Source of the DNA: Bacteroidota bacterium
Lineage (GTDB): Bacteria; Bacteroidota; Bacteroidia; Chitinophagales; JADIYW01
Assembly (NCBI GenBank): GCA_020436225.1
Contig: JAGQYE010000027.1
Span: forward strand, 1 to 48,475
Length of the DNA stretch: 48,475 bases
Direction of reading: 5' to 3'
Shown here: in pieces, positions 41,403 through 48,475 of the stretch
How positions within the stretch are numbered: the first letter of the stretch is position 1
How the letters are laid out: each line of letters starts with the position of its first letter
Position numbers and translations under genes: made by a program
The notes under the pieces: generated by a model
The model's input: the letters and a program-made list of their open reading frames with translations, nothing else
Told to the model about the DNA's origin: nothing
Database searches by the model: none

Positions 41403-42761
41403 TTAATTATTGTTTTCTTCAGTATCCACATTTTTAATATACTTTCGCCATAAACCGCTATACCAATAAATAGAAGTAAAAACAAATAAAGTAGTCCAAT
41501 AAACTACTTCGCAACCCCACGAAATATATAGTGCACTTTTTTTAGTATAAACAAAAATATAACAATACAAAACGTAGCCGATACAACAACAAATTTCAAA
41601 AACGGTTGGAATAAAAGTAGCTCCTGTACCGGTTATTCCAAAATTCATAATCATGGCAGATGAGAAAAAGATTAATGCAATCATTAACGTATAAAATGGT
41701 GCAATTGCATCTTGTATTAATTTTGGATCATTAGTAAAAACCGACAACACTTGATGAGGAAACAACACAATAATTAAGTTGATGCAGAATGAAATTCCGA
41801 CAGAAAAAGCAATTATCTTTTTTAATGCAGGAACCACTTCTTCTATTTTATTTTGACCAATAATATTACTGACTATTGTATTGCTGGTGCTGGCAAAACT
41901 CCAAACCGGAATGCCGATAAAAATAAACAAACTCTTTAAAATGCCGGAAACTGCTAATTCTTGTCCTCCAATTTTTTCAACGCATAAGAAGAAAAACCAC
42001 CATGAACCAATGCCGATTAAGTTTTGTAATATGATTGGAGTAGAAAGTTTAATGATAGACCAAATGGTTTCTACTTGTATTGTTTTAAATTTAAAAGCTG
42101 CATATTTTTTTATATAATGGAAAAAATAGGAATGGAAAGCATAAACCAGAAACATCACTGTATCTGCAATGGCTGTTGAAATTCCGGCGCCTTTTATGCC
42201 CATTGCAGGAAATCCGAATTTTCCAAAAATTAAAATATAACCAAGTATTATGTTGGTTATTGCCATACAAATTGTTGCAACAGTAATGATTTTGGTTTCT
42301 CCAATTCCGGTATAAAATCCATTAAAACAGAAGCCTAATACAACAGGTAAAACTGCATAATTCATCATATAAATATAGTCTAATGCAGCTGCTTGGATTT
42401 CAGGAGATTTGATGACTAACGGCAATACATATTTTGAAGCATATCCGAAAAAAAACATTAGAAAGATTGATAAAATTCCAGCTATAATTACTAAATGGTC
42501 TAAAGCAGTTCCAATTTTTTTTAGATTATTTTCGCCACTATGACGAGCAATTATGACTTGTGCACCGCGCGCCAAACCACCTGCAATAAAAACAAAAACG
42601 AAATAATAAATGCCGGCAAGTGTAATAGCTTCCAAGGCAACTCTTGAGGAATGTCCTAAGTAGGCCGTATCTATTAATTGATTAATAGAATGCGCCAAAC
42701 TTCCCAAAATAATTGGATAAGATATCTGCCATATTTCTGAATATGTTCCTTTAAGTTGCAT
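41403..42761 (-). CDS. MATE family efflux transporter
   Basis: 452 residues with about 12 membrane helices. The N-terminal half has WQISYPIILGSLAHSINQLIDTAYLGHSS, the DinF/NorM-type opening, and the second half repeats the pattern (IIKLSTPIILQNLIGIGSW). These use Na+ or H+ to export drugs or metabolites. The spacer between this gene and the SDR gene downstream of which it lies (42762-42844) holds a heptamer array that ends exactly at the SDR stop codon. Confidence 0.93.
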   Translation of the reverse strand: MQLKGTYSEIWQISYPIILGSLAHSINQLIDTAYLGHSSRVALEAITLAGIYYFVFVFIAGGLARGAQVIIARHSGENNLKKIGTALDHLVIIAGILSIFLMFFFGYASKYVLPLVIKSPEIQAAALDYIYMMNYAVLPVVLGFCFNGFYTGIGETKIITVATICMAITNIILGYILIFGKFGFPAMGIKGAGISTAIADTVMFLVYAFHSYFFHYIKKYAAFKFKTIQVETIWSIIKLSTPIILQNLIGIGSWWFFFLCVEKIGGQELAVSGILKSLFIFIGIPVWSFASTSNTIVSNIIGQNKIEEVVPALKKIIAFSVGISFCINLIIVLFPHQVLSVFTNDPKLIQDAIAPFYTLMIALIFFSSAMIMNFGITGTGATFIPTVFEICCCIGYVLYCYIFVYTKKSALYISWGCEVVYWTTLFVFTSIYWYSGLWRKYIKNVDTEENNN

Positions 42762-42815
42762 TGTTTGATTTTGTAATTAGTTGAAGGTTAATGGTCGACG
42801 GTCAATAGCACTTCT

Positions 42816-42843
42816 TCTCAAATCTCACATCTCACATCTCACA
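42816..42843. repeat. Heptamer array TCTCACA ending at the SDR stop codon
   Basis: TCTCAAA (42816-42822) is followed by three perfect TCTCACA units (42823-42843). The next base is followed by the TAG stop codon of the minus-strand SDR gene (42845-42847). The array occupies the end of the spacer between the MATE and SDR genes. Confidence 0.75.
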
Positions 42844-42844
42844 T

Positions 42845-43633
42845 CTATGTCAACGATTCACTCCACATTTTCCATTGGTCGCCCCAAAGTCGGTTGCCGG
42901 CATCCACGTATAAAGTTTCTCCTGAAATATAGGAAGCCATCGGCGAAGATAAAAACACGACTGGATACGCAACTTCTTCTGTTGTGCCCATTCTATGATT
43001 TGGAATACTACTCTCAATTCCTTTAATAATTTCTTTTGGATATGTATCCATGCCGGAAGAGCTAATAATTCCTGGAGCTACTGCGTTGACGCGAATATTA
43101 AAACGAACCCACTCGATAGCTAATGTTTTTGTTAAATTATCCACGCCGGCACGTGCTGCTCCGGTGTGTACCATGCCCGGAAATCCTCGATAAATATTGG
43201 CAATGATATTCACGATATTTCCATCTTTTTGTGGAATGAAAAATGTTTTTGCCATTATCTGAGTAACATAAAATGTTCCAATTAAATTATTGTTGATGAC
43301 AGCTCGAAAACCATTATACGAAATATTTTCTGCTGCCGATGGAAATTGTCCGCCTGCGTTATTTACTAAAATATCTAATCTGCCAACTTCTTCTTTTATT
43401 TTATTGGCTAAATTTTCTATTTGTTCAGTTTCTCTAATGTCAGCAATGGTGCTTCGAACGTCGCCAATTTTTTTAAGCTCGTTTACAGCTTTTTCTAATT
43501 TCTCTGCATTTCGCGAAGCGATGAAAACAGTTGCACCTAATTCCAAATATTTTTGGGCTATGGTATAACCAATTCCACTTCCGCCGCCGGTTACTAATAC
43601 GATTTTTCCTTTGAATAAATCTGGTTGAAACAT
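42845..43633 (-). CDS. SDR, 2-enoyl/2,4-dienoyl-CoA reductase-like
   Basis: 262 residues. Cofactor motif TGGGSGIG at 15-22, NNAGGQFPSAAENIS in the middle, and VHTGAARAGVDNLTKTLAIEW near the active site. The last pattern, with no Tyr in a YxxxK motif, is that of peroxisomal trans-2-enoyl-CoA reductase and 2,4-dienoyl-CoA reductases, where the catalytic base differs. The likely role is in unsaturated fatty acyl-CoA metabolism in the cytoplasm. An exact -7 element (TACTTTTG, 43650-43657 minus strand) lies 16 bases upstream. No other fatty-acid gene is adjacent. Confidence 0.82.
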   Translation of the reverse strand: MFQPDLFKGKIVLVTGGGSGIGYTIAQKYLELGATVFIASRNAEKLEKAVNELKKIGDVRSTIADIRETEQIENLANKIKEEVGRLDILVNNAGGQFPSAAENISYNGFRAVINNNLIGTFYVTQIMAKTFFIPQKDGNIVNIIANIYRGFPGMVHTGAARAGVDNLTKTLAIEWVRFNIRVNAVAPGIISSSGMDTYPKEIIKGIESSIPNHRMGTTEEVAYPVVFLSSPMASYISGETLYVDAGNRLWGDQWKMWSESLT

Positions 43634-43702
43634 CTTAAATTATTTGAAACAAAAGTAAGGAATTAAAGCAGATAAAGTATTTAAGTTGGATAAGAAATGA
43701 GA

Positions 43703-44620
43703 TTAGGATTCCACTCTTTTATTTTTCCCATTTGATAGAATACTAATTATCAAAATACCTATTAATACAAATGTTGTTCCTATTAAATGCATCAAAGTAA
43801 ATGCTTCGTTTAAAATATAATAGGATAGAATAATAGTAGCAATAGGACCAATGCTGGCAATGATTGCCATATTCGAAGAACCGATATACGAGATTCCTTT
43901 TGTCATCAAGAAGGAAGGCAAAACTGTACTTAAAACTGCAATAGTAAAACCAATAAAATAAACAGGCGTTGGGAAATTAATAATATCAACTCCATAAATC
44001 AGTAAATAATGAAGAATAACAGCCAAACAGGAAACAATCATGGATATACAAGTAAAGCGTATTGTTCCAATATTTTTTATGAGATTATCACTTTTTACTA
44101 AATAAAAAGCATATGTGAGTGCACTTAGTAAAATAAATATAGTGCCTTTAGTTAAGCTGTCGGATTTATAATAAGCCTTGTCCGAATAAAAAGCGATGAT
44201 GATTCCAATGTAACAAAGTAATACAGCAGTAATTTGTATTTTATTTATCTTTCTATTGTAGAATAGTTTTGATAAAATCAACACAAACGTTGGATAGATG
44301 AAAATGACATTTCGTTCCAATGTTGCACTAACATATTGCAGTCCAATAAAATCAAATAAAGCTGCTAAATAGTAGCCAACCAATCCTAATATTATTACGT
44401 TTGTCCAATCATTTTTACTAATAGAAGTTGGTTTGCGTCGTCTATATTCATTCCATAATATAAGTACATAAAACGGTAAGGCAAACAACATACGCAGCAT
44501 TAAAACTTGTAATCCATTTACATTGTATTGATAGGCTAACTTGGCAAAAATTCCTTTAGTAGAAAAGCAAATTGCACCGAAGAAGACGAATAAAACACCT
44601 TTGAAAAATGGAGATTTCAT
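43703..44620 (-). CDS. EamA/DMT family transporter
   Basis: 305 residues from ATG 44620, with ten hydrophobic helices and two EamA repeats (FFGAICFSTKGIFAKLAY; LSTVLPSFLMTKGISYIGSS). It may export metabolites; the substrate is unknown. A longer reading from ATG 44641 would begin in the loop of the terminator hairpin at 44624-44652. That hairpin lies directly upstream, so the gene's own transcription or readthrough is an open point. Confidence 0.85.
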   Translation of the reverse strand: MKSPFFKGVLFVFFGAICFSTKGIFAKLAYQYNVNGLQVLMLRMLFALPFYVLILWNEYRRRKPTSISKNDWTNVIILGLVGYYLAALFDFIGLQYVSATLERNVIFIYPTFVLILSKLFYNRKINKIQITAVLLCYIGIIIAFYSDKAYYKSDSLTKGTIFILLSALTYAFYLVKSDNLIKNIGTIRFTCISMIVSCLAVILHYLLIYGVDIINFPTPVYFIGFTIAVLSTVLPSFLMTKGISYIGSSNMAIIASIGPIATIILSYYILNEAFTLMHLIGTTFVLIGILIISILSNGKNKRVES

Positions 44621-44623
44621 AAT

Positions 44624-44652
44624 AAAAAAATGGGTAGCCATTTTGGCTACCC
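44624..44652 (-). terminator. Intrinsic terminator abutting the EamA start codon
   Basis: On the minus strand GGGTAGCC and GGCTACCC pair around a five-base loop, followed by A and a run of seven T. The T-run ends three bases before ATG 44620. It most likely ends the coiled-coil protein transcript; because it overlaps the transporter's leader, attenuation is also possible. Confidence 0.82.
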
Positions 44653-44720
44653 GAATTTACTCTTTTAATTATTTGAAATGCTTTAAGTTTTGTTTATGAT
44701 AAAACAAAGCGAATTGCATT

Positions 44721-45680
44721 TTATTTCATTGTGAATGTTGATTGTCCAATTAAGAAACCGTTTTGATATACTTCTACAGAATATTTTCCTGAAGCAAACT
44801 TAAATGTTTGAGCCCAATAAGAACAAACAGTTTTAGTATCGTTTTGGTAATCAGGAGAGATGTTGTAGGTATATGGAATCTCGTTTCCGGTAGTAGCTTC
44901 GTTCAGTGTACCACTTCCTAAACTTGCCATTTGTATGGTTGAACCATCCGGTGAAATAATACGAACAGCTAAATCTGTTTTGCCACTTGGAGCAATTTTG
45001 TTTTGTAATAAATCAAAGCAAACTCTCAATTTTTCGGCATCTTTAGCCTTGCTCACTTCATCTTCTTTACCTTTTTTAGTAATGCGGATTGGTGTGCATT
45101 CCATGTTAGATGTAGAAAGTATAGAAGCTTTGTCGATACGATCTTTCATCTTTTGATTTTCTTCGTCCGCAACTTGTTTTTGTTGAATGGTAGTGTTTAA
45201 TTCACCTGTAATGCTGTCTCGCTCTAATGACAATTGTTGGTTTACGGCTAAAAGGGAGTCAATAGAACTTTGCATTTTTACTTTGTCATCTTCCATTTGT
45301 TTAATCAGAGCTTGTGCTTCAGCTAATAATTTTGCTTTGTTAGCATCGCCTGATTTTAGTTGAGAAACCTCAGAAAGTAATGCATTGATTTTAGCTTTTT
45401 TAGAACTCAATTCCTGTTCTTTTACATTCAATAAACTATCTAAGCCGGCATTTTCAGCTCTGTAGTTTTCAATTTCCTGCATAGATTCAGTGTACTTTTT
45501 GTCGAGTTCATCTTTTAATGCGGTTACATCATCGCGTTGCTTTTCAGTTACTACGATGGTTTCTTTCGATTTTTTTAATCTTAGGTTGGTATAAACCAAG
45601 CCGCCAATTAAAAGTGCAATTAACACAATATACATTGCGTGTAACTTGCTGTTTGATTGGTTGTTGTTTTCTTCACTCAT
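44721..45680 (-). CDS. Single-pass coiled-coil envelope protein
   Basis: 319 residues: a short charged N-terminus, one membrane helix (about 15-33), a long coiled coil (about 37-190) with repeated SSIDSLLAVNQQLSLERDSI-type heptads, then a C-terminal beta domain of about 120 residues with three cysteines (CTPIRI, RVCFDLL, TVCSYWAQ) and a typical closing GKYSVEVYQNGFLIGQSTF. The topology puts the coil and the beta domain in the periplasm. I recognise the type from Bacteroidota, but no function. It has an exact -7 element (45701-45708 minus strand) 20 bases upstream. Confidence 0.75.
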   Translation of the reverse strand: MSEENNNQSNSKLHAMYIVLIALLIGGLVYTNLRLKKSKETIVVTEKQRDDVTALKDELDKKYTESMQEIENYRAENAGLDSLLNVKEQELSSKKAKINALLSEVSQLKSGDANKAKLLAEAQALIKQMEDDKVKMQSSIDSLLAVNQQLSLERDSITGELNTTIQQKQVADEENQKMKDRIDKASILSTSNMECTPIRITKKGKEDEVSKAKDAEKLRVCFDLLQNKIAPSGKTDLAVRIISPDGSTIQMASLGSGTLNEATTGNEIPYTYNISPDYQNDTKTVCSYWAQTFKFASGKYSVEVYQNGFLIGQSTFTMK

Positions 45681-45700
45681 ATTATTTTGTTTACGTTATA

Positions 45701-45708
45701 CAAAAATA
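45701..45708 (-). promoter_or_regulatory. -7 promoter element of the coiled-coil envelope protein gene
   Basis: On the minus strand TATTTTTG matches TAnnTTTG exactly, 20 bases before the ATG at 45680. Confidence 0.45.
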
Positions 45709-45790
45709 TAAAAAAATAGTTATTCTATCTGTGTAAATCGTTATATATTGTGAATTAAATAGTAATCAACCATTTAAATATGAAGTATAG

Positions 45791-46516
45791 ATGTTAGATA
45801 ATGTAAACCTAAATGATGTTCTTTTTATAGATATTGAAACAGTTCCGAATTCGTCAAGTTTTCAAGAATTAGATATTTATCAGAAAGAATTATGGGAAGA
45901 AAAACGCGGAAAATATAGAGGTGAAGCTGATGATGTTTCCGATTTTTATTTTAACAATGCCGGTATATTAGCTGAATTTGGGAAAATAATTTGCATCTCA
46001 ACCGGTTATATGTCTTCTTCAGGAATGTTTCAAGAATTTAATGTTCAATCTTTTTATGGTGATGATGAAAAAACAATTCTGTCAAATTTTTCTGCGTTCA
46101 TACAACAACAACTCAAACAAAAAAGAAATTTGGCATTGTGCGGACATAATATTCGCGAGTTTGATGTACCTTATATATGTAGAAGAATCTTAATTAACCA
46201 GCAAAAACTGCCTGCTTATTTCGAATCATTGCAAACTAAAAAACCTTGGGAAGCTGGTTTGCTCGATTCAATGGATTGGTGGAAATTCGGCGATTACAAA
46301 AATTATATTTCATTAAAATTATTAGCTCATTGTCTGGGAATTCCTTCACCAAAAGACGATATTTCCGGAAAAGATGTAGGGAAAGTATATTGGCAAGATA
46401 AAGGCTTGGAAAGGATAAAAACTTATTGTCAAAAAGATGTGTTAACAGTTGCTCAAATACTTTTAAGATTAAAAGGAGTATCTTTACTTACAGAAGATGC
46501 AATTCGATATCTTTAA
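45791..46516 (+). CDS. PolB-like 3'-5' exonuclease (DEDDy type)
   Basis: 241 residues, RNase H-like exonuclease fold. Exo I is DIET (Asp14, Glu16), Exo II is GHNIREFDVPYI, and Exo III is YCQKDVLTV with the Tyr and Asp of the DEDDy group. The group is known as predicted 3'-5' exonucleases related to the exonuclease domain of PolB, and may trim single-stranded DNA in repair. The gene opens a plus-strand pair with the ABC ATPase, 36 bases upstream of it. No close repair gene is adjacent. Confidence 0.87.
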   Translation: MLDNVNLNDVLFIDIETVPNSSSFQELDIYQKELWEEKRGKYRGEADDVSDFYFNNAGILAEFGKIICISTGYMSSSGMFQEFNVQSFYGDDEKTILSNFSAFIQQQLKQKRNLALCGHNIREFDVPYICRRILINQQKLPAYFESLQTKKPWEAGLLDSMDWWKFGDYKNYISLKLLAHCLGIPSPKDDISGKDVGKVYWQDKGLERIKTYCQKDVLTVAQILLRLKGVSLLTEDAIRYL

Positions 46517-46552
46517 ACACATGAATTCAAATTAATATTTAGAAGAAAATAT

Positions 46553-48325
46553 ATGGCAGAATTACTTTTAGATGTACAAAATTTAGTTACAGAATTTAAA
46601 ACGGAAAATGGAATTGTTAAAGCCGTTAATGATGTTTCATTTCAAGTTAATAAGGGCGAAGTAATTGGTATCGTAGGCGAATCCGGTTCCGGAAAGTCTG
46701 TTACTTCACTTTCAGTAATGCGTTTGATTCCAAATCCACCCGGAAAAATAACCGGAGGAAAAATTAATTATTATGCAGACGGAAAAACACCGATTGATTT
46801 GGTTCAAGTAGAAGAAGATAAAATGCGTGAATATCGTGGCAATGAAATATCTATGATTTTTCAAGAACCGATGACTTCTTTGAATCCTGTTTTTACATGT
46901 GGAAATCAAGTTGTTGAAGCCTTAATGTTGCATCGAAAAATTTCTAAAAAAGAAGCAGAAGAAAAAACTTTAGAACTTTTTGCTCAAGTAAAATTGCCGG
47001 ATCCAAAACGAGCATTAAATGCCTATCCGCATCAACTTTCAGGTGGACAAAAACAACGTGTGATGATTGCCATGGCAATGAGCTGTCAACCTAAAATTTT
47101 AATTGCTGACGAACCAACTACAGCGTTGGATGTTACCGTTCAAAAAACTATTCTGGATTTAATCAATGAATTAAGTAAACAAACCGGAATGTCTACTATT
47201 TTCATTACACATGACTTAGGTGTAATTGCGGAAATTGCCGACAGAGTTTTAGTGATGTATAAAGGTAAGATTGTAGAACAAGGAACGGTGTTGGAAATCT
47301 TTTCAAATCCTAAACATCCATATACCAAAGGACTTTTGGCTTGTCGTCCGCCATTAGAAAAACGCTTGAGTAAATTGCCGGTTATCGCCGATTTTATGGA
47401 TGAAAAAAATGGAGAAATAACTGAGAAAGCAACCGACATGCAAGCATTAGTAGATGCGTTTGTCGTTAGTCCGGAACAAACCAAAAAACGCTTCGAAAAT
47501 TTGCAACAAAATTCACCAATATTGCAATTGCAAAATATAAAAACTTGGTTTCCTTCAAAGACTAATATTTTTGGTAAACCATTAGAATATGTAAAAGCTG
47601 TTGATGATGTTTCTTTTGATGTTTATGAAGGCGAAACCTTAGGATTAGTAGGCGAGAGTGGTTGCGGGAAAACTACTTTGGGTAGAACTATATTGCGTTT
47701 GATTGAGCCGACAGGCGGAAAGGCAATTTTTGATGGAAAAGATATTTATAATTTAGAACAAAGAGAATTGAAAAATTTGCGTGAGCACATGCAAATTATT
47801 TTCCAAGATCCATATTCATCTTTAAATCCGAGAATGACTATCGGTAATGCTATTTTGGAGCCGATGTTGGTACATAAAAAATATGGCAATGATGCTGAAA
47901 GGAAAGATAAAGTAATTGAATTATTGGAAAAAGTGAACATGAAAGCTGAGCATTTTCAACGCTATCCACACGAATTTTCAGGCGGTCAACGTCAACGTAT
48001 ATGTATAGCACGTGCATTAGCTTTAAATCCTAAATTTATAATTTGCGATGAATCTGTTTCGGCATTAGATGTTTCCGTACAAGCTCAAGTATTGAATTTA
48101 TTGATACAACTACGTGAAGAATTTAAGTTTACTTACATTTTTATTTCGCACGATTTATCAGTTGTGAAATTTATGAGCGATAGAATGGTCGTGATGAATA
48201 AAGGTAAGATAGAAGAAATGGGCATTGCTGATGATATTTACAACAATCCACAACGAGAATATACTAAACAATTAATTGCTGCGATTCCAAAAGGAAAATT
48301 ATCCGACATACAAGCAAGATTTTAA
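46553..48325 (+). CDS. Fused double ABC ATPase of dipeptide/oligopeptide type
   Basis: 590 residues holding two complete ABC domains, equivalent to DppD and DppF. First domain: Walker A GESGSGKS at 42-49, signature LSGGQKQR at 162-169, Walker B and ADEPTTALD. Second domain: Walker A GESGCGKT at 367-374, signature FSGGQRQR, CDESVSALD. Linker segments carry the HPYTKGLLACRPPL / REYTKQLIAAIP tails of the oligopeptide-transport branch. Its membrane partners may include the DppB-like permease at 27450-28511. It may be cotranscribed with the exonuclease gene. Confidence 0.93.
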   Translation: MAELLLDVQNLVTEFKTENGIVKAVNDVSFQVNKGEVIGIVGESGSGKSVTSLSVMRLIPNPPGKITGGKINYYADGKTPIDLVQVEEDKMREYRGNEISMIFQEPMTSLNPVFTCGNQVVEALMLHRKISKKEAEEKTLELFAQVKLPDPKRALNAYPHQLSGGQKQRVMIAMAMSCQPKILIADEPTTALDVTVQKTILDLINELSKQTGMSTIFITHDLGVIAEIADRVLVMYKGKIVEQGTVLEIFSNPKHPYTKGLLACRPPLEKRLSKLPVIADFMDEKNGEITEKATDMQALVDAFVVSPEQTKKRFENLQQNSPILQLQNIKTWFPSKTNIFGKPLEYVKAVDDVSFDVYEGETLGLVGESGCGKTTLGRTILRLIEPTGGKAIFDGKDIYNLEQRELKNLREHMQIIFQDPYSSLNPRMTIGNAILEPMLVHKKYGNDAERKDKVIELLEKVNMKAEHFQRYPHEFSGGQRQRICIARALALNPKFIICDESVSALDVSVQAQVLNLLIQLREEFKFTYIFISHDLSVVKFMSDRMVVMNKGKIEEMGIADDIYNNPQREYTKQLIAAIPKGKLSDIQARF

Positions 48326-48433
48326 TTGTCGAATTTCAGCATAAGAGTAACAATTCGAACTTTTTCTTATTTCAGATAATTTTTTGTAAAAAAAATAATT
48401 GCGCAATTAATCTTTTAAGCAATATGTAAAAAA

Positions 48434-48462
48434 AAAGTCCTAACGGAAAAAGTTAGGACTTT
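48434..48462. terminator. Intrinsic terminator at the right edge
   Basis: An 11-bp stem AAAGTCCTAAC / GTTAGGACTTT closes a loop at 48445-48451. On the minus strand it is followed by a run of nine or more T, so it most likely ends a minus-strand gene that begins beyond the window. In the plus direction it may also stop the ABC ATPase transcript, but no T-run follows there. The rest of 48326-48475 shows no gene. Confidence 0.78.
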
Positions 48463-48475
48463 GCTTGTGGGCGCA

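Noticed and set aside
48326-48475. End of a structural RNA (such as RNase P RNA or tmRNA) at the right edge
   Set aside because: Only 13 bases lie beyond the terminator, too few to recognise; no conserved core element is visible.

Overview
The window is about 48 kb of AT-rich bacterial chromosome that looks like Bacteroidota, plausibly Chitinophagales/Sphingobacteriia-like; the sequence does not fix the genus. Evidence: repeated -7 promoter elements of the Bacteroidota form TAnnTTTG, no Shine-Dalgarno runs before the start codons I checked, a secreted protein ending in a type IX secretion (T9SS) C-terminal signal, a PafA-like phosphatase, a BT_3928/DoxX-type membrane protein beside a DUF1599 protein and folP, and a LuxE-like acyltransferase. 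There are 53 protein-coding loci (one cut by the left edge, one interrupted by an in-frame stop) and one tRNA. No phage, insertion sequence, CRISPR array or rRNA was seen, and no gene-free stretch exceeds 300 bases.

Layout. 1-3.2 kb: the Maf 3' end, a repeat- and hairpin-rich spacer, a LuxE-like acyltransferase, a lipoprotein and an FAD oxidoreductase. 3.2-5.4 kb: an unrecognised pair, a secreted DUF4377-like protein and a zinc-ribbon/coiled-coil membrane protein. 5.6-9.5 kb: an SDR, a rhomboid protease, a cytochrome c oxidase subunit III-like gene broken by one TAA, a Fur-family regulator divergent from a MerC-like membrane protein, and a SirB1/transglutaminase-like protein. 9.6-19.3 kb: housekeeping genes (topA, purB, an ArsC-family protein, a barrel protein, gamma carbonic anhydrase, a glycosyltransferase, rlmH, rpmA, rplU, an M48 protease). 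19.4-26.7 kb: branched-chain amino-acid synthesis (ilvE, ilvC, ilvN-like, ilvB, ilvD), with pfkA and a tRNA-Val inside the cluster. 26.8-31.3 kb: a tiny membrane ORF, aroK, an oligopeptide ABC permease, a DoxX/MauE-type protein, a DUF1599 protein and folP. 31.3-39.8 kb: secreted proteins, a thioredoxin-fold protein, a thioesterase, a PafA-like phosphatase, aroC, a beta-helix protein and a small T9SS-tailed protein. 39.9-48.3 kb: SDRs, a methyltransferase, MATE and EamA transporters, a coiled-coil anchor protein, a PolB-like exonuclease and a fused double ABC ATPase.

How the genes work together. The clearest pathway is valine/isoleucine synthesis: IlvB/IlvN make acetohydroxy acids, IlvC isomerises and reduces them, IlvD dehydrates them, and IlvE transaminates the keto acids. 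aroK and aroC are two separated shikimate-pathway genes. The Fur-family gene and merC share a spacer with a 15-bp inverted repeat between their likely promoters. The dipeptide-type permease and the fused ATPase may belong to one transporter although they lie 18 kb apart.

Most worth a second look: the single in-frame stop in the oxidase subunit gene; at least five genes whose TAnnTTTG element ends 4-5 nt before the start codon (probable leaderless transcription); 7- and 8-bp tandem arrays and 26-nt palindromes in spacers; the zinc-ribbon/coiled-coil two-gene module; and a tRNA-Val with C at position 33.
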